From the NCBI GenBank assembly GCA_963816545.1, contig CAWFLE010000008.1, forward strand, positions 1 to 64,000: a stretch of 64,000 nt of DNA. Direction: 5' to 3'. Source of the stretch: Albimonas sp963816545. GTDB taxonomy: Bacteria; Pseudomonadota; Alphaproteobacteria; Rhodobacterales; Rhodobacteraceae. Position numbers and translations under genes: made by a program. Of the stretch, positions 1 to 10,217 are shown one piece after another (positions within the stretch are counted from its first letter, which is position 1; every line of letters begins with the position of its first letter). Under the pieces are notes generated by a model. It did no database searches and was not told the origin of the DNA. It worked only from the letters and a program-made list of their open reading frames with translations.

Positions 1-935
1 CTTCATCTCCCCTTGGCTGCGCCCGCCTTCAGGTCCCAGCCCGGCAGCAGGCCGATGCGGCAGTCCACGTCGCACCACGCCGGCACGGACGAGGCCCAGT
101 CGCCGCCCTTGATCTTGCCGGGATTGAAGTTCAGCGGGTGGTTGACGTCCGCGAGGGTGCGGATGCCCGTCGCCCGGTCGTTCCAGCTCCGCCTCCAGCC
201 CCCGCAGCGCCTGGATCATGTCGTAGGCGGCCATGATGGCGTTGGAGCCCTCTCCGGCCGCCGGACATGGGTCGGCCGGCCGCGCACCTTCAGCTTGAAC
301 CAGAACACGCCGACCTGCGCGCGGGTCAGGGTGAGTTCGACGGCTCGGGGATGAAGACGCAGTCGGCGCGATAGCCGCGCTGCATCGTGGAGAGGCGCCG
401 AGCCCGGTCGGATTCCTCCTCGATCACCGACTGGAAATGCACGGTCGCCGCCGGCTCGAACCCCGCCGCGCCGGATGGCGTCGAGCGCGAAGAGCGCGGC
501 GACCGTGCCCGCCTTCATGTCGCCCGCGCCGCGCCCGTTCATCCAGCCGTCCGCGACTTGCGGCTCGAAGGGCGGGACGGCCCACATCTCCACCGGCCCC
601 GCCGGCACCACGTCCAGATGGCCCTGCAGGATCAGCGAGCGCCCCGTCACCTCCGCGGGGCGGTGCGTGCCCACCACCGTGCGGGCGCGGGAGAAGTCGC
701 CCTCGATCGGGCCAAAGCCGCGCAAGGGGGCGAGGTCGGCGAGGTCGAGGGTCCAGTCGTCCACCTCCATGCCGCGCGCCCGCAGCGCGGCCGCCATGAA
801 GTCCTGGGCCGGCCCTTCCTCGAACCTGAGCGAGGGGATGCGCACGAAGTCGGCGAGGAAGCGGGTCTGGGCGGCGAATCCCCCGCCACGGCCTCAGATC
901 GCGCGGCGGGCGCCGCATCCAGTGGCGGGTGACAT
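1..935 (-). CDS. M20 peptidase, copy A (partial, frameshifted)
   Basis: This is a second copy of the M20-family metallopeptidase found intact at 6735-8042. Conserved pieces are readable on the minus strand: the region around VRIPSLRFEEGPAQDF, the metal-ligand segment GHLDVVP, and GRGAGDMKAGT. The copies differ by many real amino-acid substitutions, so this is a paralog and not a repeat of the same reads. The reading frame changes several times. The window edge cuts the gene near the segment matching CRIGILPGQDLKAA of the intact copy, roughly residue 310. The start is uncertain; an ATG at 935 is about the right distance upstream. It is divergent from the binding-protein gene at 1126, the same arrangement as in copy B. 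Likely role: hydrolysis of imported peptides or acyl-amino acids. Confidence 0.75.
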
Positions 936-1125
936 TTGCCGGCACGCCTTTCGGGCAATGTCGCGCCCCGTCGCCGCCGGCGGCGCCGCTGCCGCCGGCG
1001 CCCGGCGGATTGACATCCGGCATGACCGGGGTGCCCGTTTCCGGGGCGGGAAGTCAACACGGGCGGCGCGGACTGCGCCGCCGGCGCCGGAGCCGGACAG
1101 CGCCCCAACCAACAGGAGAGCGACG

Positions 1126-2713
1126 ATGATCCATCCCCTCGACCGCCGTTCCGCAGCGCGCGCCGAAGCGCGGGCGGCCTCGCGCGCGGCCGCGCTGGCC
1201 GTCATGGCCCTGCCCGGCGGACGCCCAGACGCGCGTGGTCAAGCATTCGGCGCTGCGCGTGCTCGACCCGATCATGACCACCGCCTACATGAGCCGGAAC
1301 CACGGCTACATGATCTTCGACACCCTGTTCGCGCTGGACGCGGACCGGAGCCCAGCCGCAGATGGTGGACACCTGTACCGTCTCGGACGACGGCCTGACC
1401 TATAGCTTCACGCTGCGCGACGGGCTGAAGTTCCATGACGGCGCGCCGGTGACCGGCGAGCGACGTGGCCGCCTCGATCAAGCGCTGGGGCGAGCGCGAC
1501 GGCATGGGCCGTGTGATGGCTACGTCGGAGGAATGCACGGCGGTCGACGACAAGACCTTCGTGATCAAGCTGAAGGAGCCCTACGGCCTCGTGTCGACAG
1601 CCTGGGCAAGCCGTCGTCGAACGTGCCCTTCATCATGCCCAAGCGCCTCGCCGAGACGCCGTCGACCGAGCCGATCCCCGAGCAGATCGGGTCCGGCCCG
1701 TTCAAGTGGGTGGCCGACGAGTTCCAGCCCGGCGTGATCGCCGTCTACGCCAAGAACGAGGATTACGTGCCCCGCGACGAGCCGGCCTCCTGGGCCTCCG
1801 GCGGCAAGGTGGTGAACGTCGACCGGGTCGAGTGGGTGGTGATGCCCGACGACCAGACCGAGCTGAACGCGCTCATGTCCGGCGAGATCGACTACTGGGA
1901 GAGCCCGCCCGCCGACCTGCTCCCGATCCTCGAGGCGAACCCCGACATCACGCGTCCGCAACCTCAACAAGCTCGGCTTCCAGACCATCGTGCGGCCCAA
2001 CGCGCTGCACCCGCCGTTCGACAACCCCGCGGTCCGGCGCGCCGCGTCGCGGCGATCACCAGAAGGACGTGCTGGACGCGCTGGTCGGCAACCCCGACTT
2101 TTACAAGGTCTGCGGCGCCATGTTCGTCTGCGGCACGCCGCTGGCGACCGATGTCGGCTCCGGCGCCTGGTGCAGGAAAGCGACGACATGGAGGCGGCGA
2201 AGGCGATGCTGAAGGAGGCCGGCTATGACGGCACGCCGGTGGTCATCATGCACCCGACCGACGTGGGCACGCTGCGCACGCAGCCGGTGGTGGTGGCCCA
2301 GGCGCTGCGCGACGCGGGCTTCGAGGTCGACCTGCAGGCGATGGACTGGCAGACGCTGGTCGGCCGCCGCGCCGCCAGGCGACCCCGGCCGAGGGCGGCT
2401 GGAACATGTTCATCACCAACTGGGTGGGCGCGGACGTGTTCAACCCGATCGTCAACAACATGGTCAACGGGCGGGCCCCAGAGGGCGGCTGGTTCGGCTG
2501 GCCGAGGCCGAGGCTCGAGGAGCTGCGCGTGGCCTACGCGACGGCCGCGCACGCAGGAGGAGAAGGGAGATCGCCAACAAGATCCAGAAGCACGTCTATG
2601 ACGATGGGCTACTACACCCGATCGGCCAGTACTTCGTCGCCCGCCGTTGGCTGAACAAGCTCGAGGGCGTGCTGGACGCGCCCGCGCCGCTCTTCTGGAA
2701 CATCTCGAAGTAA
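1126..2713 (+). CDS. Dipeptide-type ABC transporter substrate-binding protein, copy A (frameshifted)
   Basis: Periplasmic binding protein of the SBP_bac_5 (DppA/OppA) family. Family-like segments appear in order across three frames: VKHSALRVLDPIMTTAYMSR, NHGYMIFDTLF, LRDGLKFHDG, KPSSNVPFIMPKRLAE, IGSGPFKW, VDRVEWVVMPD and a C-terminal LFWNISK before TAA. The ATG at 1126 follows an AGGAG ribosome-binding site. At least five indels break the frame, near 1217, 1349, 1456, 1593 and 1952. Paralog B lies at 4958-6555 on the other strand with many substitutions between them. A permease gene follows after about 100 bp, so this is the first gene of a transporter operon. The indels look like sequence errors because function-defining segments survive between them. 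Confidence 0.8.
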
Positions 2714-2814
2714 CGAGTGACCTAGCCCGGCGGGCCGGCCCTGCGCCGGCCCGCCCCACGCCAGCCGCGCCGCCCGCCGAACGGCCGCGCGCGCCCCGCC
2801 TCCGGAGAACCTGC

Positions 2815-3753
2815 ATGTTCGGCTATATCGCCCGTCGGCTGCTGGCCGCAATTCCCGTCATGGCCGTTCGTCGCGATCTTCGTCTTTCTTCTGCTGCGGC
2901 TTGCTCCCGGCGACCCGGCGGCGCTCATCGCGGGCGACGACGCGACTTCGGCGCAGATCGAGAGCATCCGCCAGCAGCTCGGCCTCAACGCTGCCGATCT
3001 GGCAGCAGTTCTTCATGTGGGCCGGCGGCTCCTGCAGGGCGACCTCGGCACCTCCATCTTGTCGGCAACCCCCCGTCACGACGCTGATCGCGCAGCGGCT
3101 GGAGCCGACGCTGATGCTGATGGTCGCGACGCTGTTCGTCGCATTTCCTCGCCATCCCGCTGGGCGTCATCGCCGCCTGGAAGGCGCGGCACCCTCATCG
3201 ATCGCTTCGTGATGCGGTCTCCGTGCTGGGGTTCGCCATTCCGGTGTTCGTCGCCGGCTACGTGCTGATCTGCGTCTTCTCGATCCAGCTGCGCTGGCTG
3301 CCCGTGCAGGGCTTCCAACCGCTCGCCGACGGCGTATGGCCGAGCGCCAGCTGATCCTTCCCGCGATCGCGCTCGGCACCGCCTACATCGCGCTGATCGC
3401 CCGCATCACCCGCGCCTCGATGCTGGAGATGCTGGTCGCAGGATTACATCCGCACCGCCAACGCCAAGGGGCTGCGCGACGACGCGGGTGCTCTGCTGCA
3501 CGCGCTCGAGAACGCCTCGGTCCCGATCGTCACCGTCATCGGCATCGGCATCGCGCTGCATCATCTCCGGCGTGGTCGTCACCGAGACCGTGTTCAACCT
3601 CCCCGGCCTCGGGCGGCTGACGGTCGATGCGGTGCTCGAGCGCGACTACCCGATGTCCAGGGGCTGATCGCTCGTCCTCGCGGCGACAAGGTCATCATCA
3701 ACCTGCTGATCGATCTCTCCTACGCCTTCCTCGACCCGAGGATCCGCTACTGA
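2815..3753 (+). CDS. Dipeptide-type ABC transporter permease (DppB family), copy A (frameshifted)
   Basis: Inner-membrane permease of the DppB/OppB type. It starts at ATG 2815 with MFGYIARRLLAAIPV, the usual first membrane segment. Further pieces are LRLAPGDPAALIAGDDA, LEPTLMLMVATLF, the EAA-loop region LARITRASMLEML-like, and a C-terminus reading FLDPRIRY followed by TGA. Several indels interrupt the frame (for example near 2865, 2987, 3146 and 3545). The stop codon overlaps the ATG of a further permease gene (TGATG at 3751-3755). Partners are the binding protein upstream and a DppC-type permease cut off at 3846. No ATPase gene is present in the window. Confidence 0.78.
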
Positions 3754-3845
3754 TGACCACCGCCTCCGAGATCACCGCCGCCCTTGGCGCGGCCGGGCTG
3801 AAGCGGATCCAGTCGATCTTCTTCTCCTCGCCCATCGTCTCCATC
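3753..3845 (+). CDS. N-terminus of a DppC-type permease, copy A (truncated at palindrome centre)
   Basis: Starting at an ATG that overlaps the permease stop, 31 codons are open (MTTASEITAALGAAGLKRIQ then SIFFSSPIVSI) and end exactly at the centre of a large inverted repeat. Position after a DppB-type gene, the overlapping start and the FFSSPIVSIG-like entry into a first membrane segment fit a DppC-type permease. The identification rests mainly on context because only the first tenth of the gene is present. Confidence 0.45.
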
Positions 3846-3846
3846 G

Positions 3847-3939
3847 GATGGAGACGATGGGCGAGGAGAAGAAGATCGACTGGATCCGCTTCAGCCCGGC
3901 CGCGCCGCGGGCGGCGGTGATCTCGGAGGCGGTGGTCAT
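3847..3939 (-). CDS. N-terminus of a DppC-type permease, copy B (truncated at palindrome centre)
   Basis: Mirror image of the fragment at 3753-3845. The ATG at 3937-3939 overlaps the stop of the copy-B permease as ATGA. The 31 codons are nearly identical to copy A, with one visible change (Leu to Arg at residue 11). Both copies stop at the same homologous position, which is hard to explain by independent truncation. Product assignment is by operon position. Confidence 0.42.
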
Positions 3940-4865
3940 GCGTAGCGGATCCTCGGGTCGAGCAGGACGTAGGCGATGTCGATCAGCAGGTTGATGACGA
4001 CGTAGACGAGGGAGGCGAGCAGGATCACCCCCTGGATCACCGGGTAGTCCCGGGCCAGCACCGCATCCACGGTCAGACGGCCGATGCCGGGGAGGTTGAA
4101 GACGGTGTCGGTCACCACCACGCCCGAGATGATGAGCGCGAAGCCGATGCCGATCACGGTGACGATGGGCACCGCGCAGTTGCGCAAAGCGTGGCGCATG
4201 AGGACGCGGCCCTCCCGCAGGCCCTTGGCGCGGGCGGTGCGGACATAATCCTCGCCCATGACTCCAGCATGGAGGTGCGGGTGATGCGCGCGATCAGCGC
4301 GATGTAGAGCGAGCGCAGCGTCAGGGTCGGCAGCGCGATGCGTTGGCGAAGGGGCCGACGCCGTCGAAGATGGAGCGGAAGCCCTGCACGGGCAGCCATT
4401 GAGCCCCATCGCGAAGAGCGGATAAGCACGTAGCCGATGACGAAGACGGGGACCGAGAAGCCGAGCACCGAGATCGCCATCACCACCCGGTCGATCCAGC
4501 CGCCGCGCGCCACGCGGCGATGACGCCCAGCGGCACCGCGAGGACGATCGACAGGACGATGGTGGTGAGCGCCAGCGAAACGGTCGGCTCAGCCGCGAGG
4601 CGATCAGCTGGGACCGGCGTGCCCGAAGAATCGAGGTGCCGAAATCGCCGTGCGAAGCTGCCAGACCCAGCGGAAGAACTGGATGTGCAGCGGGTCGTCA
4701 GGCCGAGCTGCTCCCGGATCTGGGCGAGCTGTCGGGGTCGCGGTGTCGCCGGCGATGATCGCCGCCGGGTCGCCGGGCGAGAGCCGAGCAGCAGGAAGAC
4801 GAAGAGCGCGACAACGCCATCACGGGGATCGCGGCGAGGATCCGGCCGGCGATGTAGCGAAGCAT
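3936..4865 (-). CDS. Dipeptide-type ABC transporter permease (DppB family), copy B (frameshifted)
   Basis: Minus-strand paralog of the permease at 2815-3753, starting MLRYIAGRILAAIPV at 4865. A long uninterrupted part (about 3936-4260) carries the conserved C-terminal half, including LIARITRTSMLE just upstream, VTVIGIGFALIISGVVVTDT, the NLLIDIAYVLLDPRIRYA end and TGA. The N-terminal half is broken by several one-base shifts. It follows the copy-B binding protein on the same strand and overlaps the truncated DppC start. Role: half of the membrane channel of a dipeptide or oligopeptide importer. Confidence 0.8.
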
Positions 4866-4957
4866 GAGGTTCTCCGGTGGCGGAGGGCCGCGCCTTCGAG
4901 GGGGCGGCTCGGTTGGTTGTGGGGCGGGGCGGCGCGGGCCGCCCCGCCGGGCTCAGG

Positions 4958-6555
4958 TCACTCGACTTCGAGATGTTCCAGAAGAGCGTCGCCGGCGCGT
5001 CCATCACCCCCTCCAGCTTGTTCGCCAGGCGGCGGGGATCAGTACTGTCCGAGCGGGATGTACATGGCCTCGTCATAGGCGAGCCTCTGAATCTCCTCGG
5101 CGATCTTCTTCTGCTCCTCGGCGGGAGGCCTCGGCGTAGGCGTCGCGCAGCTCCTCGAGCCTTGGGGACGTCCGGCCAGCCGAACCAGCCGCCCTCGCGC
5201 CGCGGCCGTTGACCATGTTGTTCACCAGCGGGTTGAACATGTCCGCGCCCACCCAGGTGGTGAAGAACATGTTCCAGCCGCCCTTCGCGGGCGCGGCCTT
5301 GGAGGCGCGGCGGCCCACCAGCGTCTGCCAGTCCATCGCCTGCAAGATCGACGTTGAAGCCGGCTTCGCGCAGCGCCTGCGCGGCCACCACCGGCGGGTG
5401 CGCAGCGTGACCAGTCGGTCGGGTGCATCAGCACCACCGGCGTGCCGTCGTAGCCGGACTCCTTCAGCATCGCCTTCGCGCGCCTCCATGTCGCGCTCTC
5501 CAGCACCGCCTCGGCGCCGGCGTGGTCTCCAGCGGCGTGCCGCAGACGAACATGGCGCCGCAGAGCTCGTAATATCGGGGTTGCCGACCATCGCGGCCAT
5601 CAGTCCTCCTGGTCCATCGCCAGCATGCGCGGCCTGACGCACCTCCACCTTGTCGAACGGCGGATAGAGCCAGTTGAACCGCCCGATGGTGGTGGAGCCG
5701 AGCGGGTCGACGCGTCGACGGTGAGGTCCTGGTTCGCCTCCATGATCGGGAGCAGGTCCCAGGGCGGGCTCTCCCAGTAGTCGACCTCGCCGGACATCAG
5801 CGCGTTGAGCGCGGTCGCGGCGTCGGGCATCACGACCCACTCGACCCGGTCGACCTTCACGACCTTGCCGCCGGCGGCCCAGGAGGGCGCGCTCCTCGCG
5901 CGGGACGTAGTCCTTGTTCTTCTCGTAGACGGCCTTGACGCCGGGCTGGAACTCGCGCTCGACGAACTTGAAGGGGCCCGAGCCGATTGCTCGGTGATCG
6001 CCTCGAACGCGGGCGTCTCGGCGAGGCGCTTGGGCATGATGAAGGGCACGTTCGAGGACGGCTTGGCGAGGCTGTCGAGCACAGGCCGTAGGGCTTCTTG
6101 AGCTTGATCTCGAAGGTCTTGTCGTCGACCGCCGTGAAATCCTCCACATAGTCCATCAGCACCTGGCCGATGCCGTCGCGCGTGCCCCAGCGCTTGACCG
6201 AGGCGATCAGTCCTCCGAGCGTCACGTCGGCGCCGTCATGGAACTTCAACCCGTCGCGGAGCGTGAAGGTCCAGGTCAGGCCGTCGTCGGAGCTGGACCA
6301 GGTGTCCACCATCTGCGGCTTGACCTCGTAGTTCGCATCCGGCGCGAACAGCGTGTCGTAGATCATGTAGCCGTGGTTCCGCGTGATGTACGCGGTGGTG
6401 ATGATCGGGTCGAGCACGCGCAGCGCCGAGTGCTTCACGGCGCGGATCGTCTGGGCGTCGGCCGGCATGGCCATCGCGGCAAGCGCGGCCGCGAGCGCGA
6501 GGCCGCCCGCGCTTCGGCGCAGCCGCTTGCGGAAAGGTCGGTCGAGATCGAACAT
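4958..6555 (-). CDS. Dipeptide-type ABC transporter substrate-binding protein, copy B (frameshifted)
   Basis: SBP_bac_5 periplasmic protein. The N-terminus is clean from ATG 6555 (ribosome site AGGAGAG) and shows a signal peptide with a hydrophobic core and an AMPADAQ-type cleavage site, then AVKHSALRVLDPIITTAYI and LRDGLKFHDGADVT. Frameshifts accumulate after about residue 145. The end aligns with copy A (LFWNISK), but the matching stop seems to have lost two bases, so the 3' boundary near 4958-4966 is approximate. It is divergent from the intact M20 peptidase at 6735, with 179 bp between them that should hold both promoters. Likely substrate: peptides later cut by the linked M20 and M81 enzymes (inference). 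Confidence 0.82.
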
Positions 6556-6734
6556 GCGGTCTCTCCTGTCGTTCGGACGCCGTCCGGCCCGCCCGAGAGG
6601 AGCAGGTCCGCGCCATCCATGTGCTGCATTGCGAAACCGAGGTTGCGGCGCGGGTCATACCGCTGTCAATCTGCGAATGCCGAAGCGGAGGGCGTCACCG
6701 GCGCGACGTCCCGACAACTGCCTGAAAGGTTTGC

Positions 6735-8042
6735 ATGCAAATGAGCTCTCTGCCCGTCGATGAAGCAACCCGTCGCGCAATTCTGGATGCCGTGGCGGCC
6801 GGATTCGACGATCAGGTCCGGTTCCTGCAGGACTTCGTGCGAATCCCCTCGACCCGGTTCGAGGAAGGGCCCGCGCAGGATTACATGGCGGCGGCGCTGC
6901 GGGAGCGCGGCTATTCGGTGGACGACTGGACCATCCGGCTGGAGGACCTTGAAAGCCTGCCCGGATACGGCCCGATCGAGGGGGATTTCAGCCGGGCGCG
7001 GACGGTCGTGGGGTCTCGCCGCCCGGCGGAGGTCAAGGGGCGCTCGCTGATCGTGCAGGGGCATCTGGACGTGGTGCCGGAGGGCCCGGTGGAGATGTGG
7101 GAGACGCCGCCCTACGATCCGGTGGTCAGGGACGGCTGGATGAACGGCCGCGGCGCCGGCGACATGAAGGCGGGCACCGTGGCCGCCCTGTTCGCACTGG
7201 ACGCCCTGAGGCGCGCGGGGTTCGAGCCGGCGGCGACGGTGCATTTCCAGTCGGTGATCGAGGAGGAGTCGACCGGCCTCGGGGCGCTGTCGACGCTCCA
7301 GCGCGGGTATCGGGCGGAGTGCGCGCTGATCCCGGAGCCGACGGGGCACAACATGACCCGGTCCCAGGTCGGCGTGATCTGGTTCAAGCTGCGGGTGCGG
7401 GGGAAGCCGGTGCATGTCTCGGTGGCCGGAGAGGGCGCCAACGCCATCATGGCGGCCTATGACGTGCTCAAGGACCTGTCGGCTTTGCAGGAGAGCTGGA
7501 ACGAGCGGGCGAAGGAGCATCCGACCTTCAGGGACGTGCCGCATCCGCTGAACTTCAATCCGGGCAAGATCGTGGGCGGGGACTGGGCCTCTTCCGTCCC
7601 TGCGTGGTGCGACGTGGACTGCCGCATCGGCATCCTGCCCGGCCAGGACCTGAAGGCGGCGCAGCGGGAGATCGAGGCCTGCGTCTCGGCCGCCGCGCGC
7701 AACAACCCGTTCCTGGCCAACAGCCCGCCGGAGGTGGTGTGGAACGGCTTCCTCGCCGAAGGCTGGACGCTGGAGGGCGCCGACGAGCCGGAGGCCGTGT
7801 TCCGCGACGCCTACGCCGAGGTGTTCGGCGAGGGGAAGATCCCCGACGACCGCAGCTCCACCGCGCTGACGGACACGCGCTTCTACGGGCTCTACTACGA
7901 CATCCCCGCCCTGTGCTGGGGGCCGGTGGCGCGCAGCGTCCACGGGTTCGACGAGAAGGTGGACCTCGCCTCCGTCAGGCAGGTGACCGAGACCTTCGCG
8001 CTGTTCATCGCGCGCTGGTGCGGCCTGAACAGGGTGGCCTGA
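6735..8042 (+). CDS. M20-family metallopeptidase (ArgE/DapE type), copy B
   Basis: Intact 435-residue cytoplasmic zinc hydrolase of the ArgE/DapE/carboxypeptidase G2 family. Metal-site signatures are visible: GHLDVVP near residue 101, GRGAGDMKAG near 137, the catalytic and ligand pair in IEEESTGLGA near 175, and a C-terminal His in SVHGFDEKVD. The dimerisation domain lies between about residues 200 and 310. Two starts are possible, ATG 6735 and ATG 6741. The next gene begins one base after the stop, so they are cotranscribed. Linkage to a peptide importer suggests a peptidase or acyl-amino-acid deacylase; the substrate cannot be read from sequence. Confidence 0.9.
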   Translation: MQMSSLPVDEATRRAILDAVAAGFDDQVRFLQDFVRIPSTRFEEGPAQDYMAAALRERGYSVDDWTIRLEDLESLPGYGPIEGDFSRARTVVGSRRPAEVKGRSLIVQGHLDVVPEGPVEMWETPPYDPVVRDGWMNGRGAGDMKAGTVAALFALDALRRAGFEPAATVHFQSVIEEESTGLGALSTLQRGYRAECALIPEPTGHNMTRSQVGVIWFKLRVRGKPVHVSVAGEGANAIMAAYDVLKDLSALQESWNERAKEHPTFRDVPHPLNFNPGKIVGGDWASSVPAWCDVDCRIGILPGQDLKAAQREIEACVSAAARNNPFLANSPPEVVWNGFLAEGWTLEGADEPEAVFRDAYAEVFGEGKIPDDRSSTALTDTRFYGLYYDIPALCWGPVARSVHGFDEKVDLASVRQVTETFALFIARWCGLNRVA

Positions 8043-8043
8043 G

Positions 8044-9525
8044 ATGCGCGTGGCGATAGGCGGGTTCCTGCACGAGACCAACACCTTCGGACCGTCCAAG
8101 GCGACCTATGAGGACTTCGCCTCGGGCGGAGGCTCCGGCCGGATGGCCGAGGGGGCGGCGATCTTCGAGCGGTTCGGGGGCGTGAACTCCGGCATCTCGG
8201 GCGCCATCGCGGTGGGGGAGGAGCGGGGGTGGGAGCTGGTCCCGACCCTGTTCTGCTCGTGCTCGCCCTCCGCCCATGTGACGGAGGATGCGTTCGAGCG
8301 GATCTCCGCGCGGATGCTGGAGCTGATCGGGGCGGCGCACGCGCAGGCGCCGCTGGACGGCGTGTTCCTCGACCTGCACGGCGCGATGGTGACCGAGCAT
8401 CTGGACGACGGCGAGGGGGAGCTTCTGCGCCGCCTGCGCGAGGTGGTCGGCGACATCCCCGTGGCCGTGAGCCTCGACCTGCACGCCAACGTCACCGACC
8501 TGATGGTGGAGATGTCGGACGTGCTCGACAGCTACCGCACCTATCCGCATGTGGACATGGCGGAGACGGGGCGCCGGGCCGCGACCGTGCTGGCCGGAAT
8601 GCTCGGCGGGGGCGCGCGCCCGAAGAAGGCGATGCTGCGCGCGCCGTTCCTGACCGCGATCTCGTGGCAGAGCACGGACGTGGCGCCGGCGCGGGATCTC
8701 TACGCGAAGCTGGATGCGCTGTCGGACCGGGTGGAGGCGATCAGCTTCAACATGGGCTTCCCGGCCGCGGATTTCCCCGATTGCGGGATGAGCGTGCTGG
8801 CCTACGGCGAGGCCGCGCCCGAGGCGGCGCGGGAGCTGATGGGCGCGGTGGAGGAGGCCGAACCCCGCTTCGCCGGAAAGGTCTGGGAGCCCGCCGAGGG
8901 GGTCGCGGAGGCGATGCGGCTGGCCGAGGGGGCGTCCCGTCCGGTGATCCTGTCGGACACGCAGGACAACCCCGGCGCGGGCGCCGACAGCGACACCACG
9001 GGGATGCTGCGCGCCATGATCGACGCCGGCGCCTCGGGGGCGCTGGGCAATCTCTGCGATCCCGAGAGCGCGCGCGCCGCCCATGAGGCCGGCGAGGGGG
9101 CCACGGTGCGCCTGTCGCTTGGCGCCAAATCCCGCATCCCCGGCGACGCGCCGCTGGAGGCGGAGTTCGTCGTGGAGAAGCTGACCGACGGACAGTTCAC
9201 CGCCACGGGGCCTTACTACCGCGGGCGGCGGATGCAGATGGGCCCCTCGGCGCGGCTTCGGATCGGGGACGTGCGGATCGCGCTGGTGTCGGCCAAGGCG
9301 CAGATGGCGGACCGGGAGATGTTCCGGTCCCTCGGCATCGAGCCGGAGCGGGAGAAGGTTCTGGTGGTGAAGTCCTCCAACCACTTCCGGGCCGATTTCG
9401 CGCCGATCGCCGAGGAGATCCTGGTCTGCGCCGCGCCGGGCCCGATGGCGGTGGACCCGGGCCTGCTGCCCTGGACGCGGCTGCGCAAGGGCGTGCGGAC
9501 CTCGCCGCTGGGGACGCCGTTCTGA
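8044..9525 (+). CDS. M81-family peptidase (MlrC-like)
   Basis: 493 residues. The family is named for MlrC, which cuts linearised microcystin; most members have unknown substrates. Signatures seen: FLHETNTFGP at the N-terminus (zinc-site His-Glu), DLHGAMVTEH near 113, SLDLHANVTD near 143, the YRTYPHVDMAETG block near 164, and SDTQDNPGAGADSDTTG in the C-terminal domain. The start is one base after the upstream M20 gene stop. The pairing of M20, M81 and a dipeptide importer suggests uptake and breakdown of an unusual or modified peptide. Confidence 0.9.
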   Translation: MRVAIGGFLHETNTFGPSKATYEDFASGGGSGRMAEGAAIFERFGGVNSGISGAIAVGEERGWELVPTLFCSCSPSAHVTEDAFERISARMLELIGAAHAQAPLDGVFLDLHGAMVTEHLDDGEGELLRRLREVVGDIPVAVSLDLHANVTDLMVEMSDVLDSYRTYPHVDMAETGRRAATVLAGMLGGGARPKKAMLRAPFLTAISWQSTDVAPARDLYAKLDALSDRVEAISFNMGFPAADFPDCGMSVLAYGEAAPEAARELMGAVEEAEPRFAGKVWEPAEGVAEAMRLAEGASRPVILSDTQDNPGAGADSDTTGMLRAMIDAGASGALGNLCDPESARAAHEAGEGATVRLSLGAKSRIPGDAPLEAEFVVEKLTDGQFTATGPYYRGRRMQMGPSARLRIGDVRIALVSAKAQMADREMFRSLGIEPEREKVLVVKSSNHFRADFAPIAEEILVCAAPGPMAVDPGLLPWTRLRKGVRTSPLGTPF

Positions 9526-9543
9526 GGCTTCCGGGTGGCCCTC

Positions 9544-9567
9544 CTCCCGCCCGCCGGCGGGCGGGAG
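9544..9567. terminator. 24-bp perfect palindrome between convergent genes
   Basis: ctcccgcccgcc followed by its exact complement, 18 bp after the M81 gene stop and about 100 bp from the end of the convergent methyltransferase gene. It is a plausible bidirectional stem-loop terminator, though there is no T tract. Confidence 0.5.
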
Positions 9568-9671
9568 AGGTGGCGGCGGGGGATGCCGCTGGGGTGGAGG
9601 GCGTCCGGCAGGCGGCTTCCTTCCGCGTGCGGATCTTCGGGGCGGGAAAGGGCCCGAGGGCGGCCGTTCGT

Positions 9672-10217
9672 CTACAGGACGTCCAGCAGGTAGCCCTCCT
9701 CCCGCCTGCGGACCGGCGCACGGCGGAGGGCGGCGGCGAGGCGATCGGCGGCCTCCTCGCCGGTCAGGGGCTGGGCGGTCTCGCCCGTCCAGTTGACCGA
9801 GACGATGCGGGCGGCCGGCGCGGCCCAGGCGGCGCAGGCGTCGATCTCCTCGGGCGTGAGGAAATAGAGGACCTCGGAGAAGAGGATCAGGTCCGGGCGC
9901 AGGCGGGGCAGGGCCGCCGGCGCCTGGCCCTCCAGGATCTCCACGCCCGGCAGGGCGGCGGTGCGGGCGCGGGCGCGGGCGACGGCGGCGGGGATGCAGT
10001 CGAGCGCGATGAGGCGGCCGCAGCGGGGCGCGAGGCGGGCGGTCAGCGCGCCGATCCCGCAGCCGACCTCCACCGCGCAGGCGAAGGGGCCCGGGCCGCA
10101 GGCCTCCAGGGTTGCGTCGTATTTCGCCCGCTCATAGGGGCTGGTCAGGTGGTCCCACGGGTCCTCGGCGGCCTCATACAGGGCGGCGAGGCCGCGCAGC
10201 GTGCCCTCACGGGGCAA
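9672..10217 (-). CDS. SAM-dependent methyltransferase, NodS-like
   Basis: 181-residue class I methyltransferase. The AdoMet motif VEVGCGIGALTARLA lies near residues 48-62 and the acidic motif II region ALDCIPAAVARAR follows. The N-terminal DPWDHLTSPYERAKYD pattern is typical of NodS-type N-methyltransferases, which methylate the free amino group of a deacetylated glucosamine in Nod factors. Its start lies 11 bp inside the end of the PIG-L deacetylase gene, so the two are translationally coupled. It is the last gene of a minus-strand cluster. Methylation of a deacetylated amino sugar is inference from family and partner. Confidence 0.85.
   Translation of the reverse strand: MPREGTLRGLAALYEAAEDPWDHLTSPYERAKYDATLEACGPGPFACAVEVGCGIGALTARLAPRCGRLIALDCIPAAVARARARTAALPGVEILEGQAPAALPRLRPDLILFSEVLYFLTPEEIDACAAWAAPAARIVSVNWTGETAQPLTGEEAADRLAAALRRAPVRRREEGYLLDVL

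Larger units (their letters stand above)
3732..3960. repeat. Near-perfect inverted repeat joining two diverged transporter blocks
   Basis: Arms 3732-3845 and 3847-3960 are reverse complements around a single base at 3846, with only four mismatches in 114 positions. The innermost part reads gtctccatc-g-gatggagac. The arms hold the end of the DppB gene and the start of the DppC gene on both strands. Outside this patch the two blocks remain homologous in mirror order but differ by many substitutions. This marks either a real fold-back inverted duplication or a chimeric assembly join. Confidence 0.92.

Noticed and set aside
2816..3846. Copy-A transporter genes as a simple duplicated read of copy B
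   Set aside because: Conserved but non-identical residues and different stop contexts show true paralogy outside the palindrome tip.
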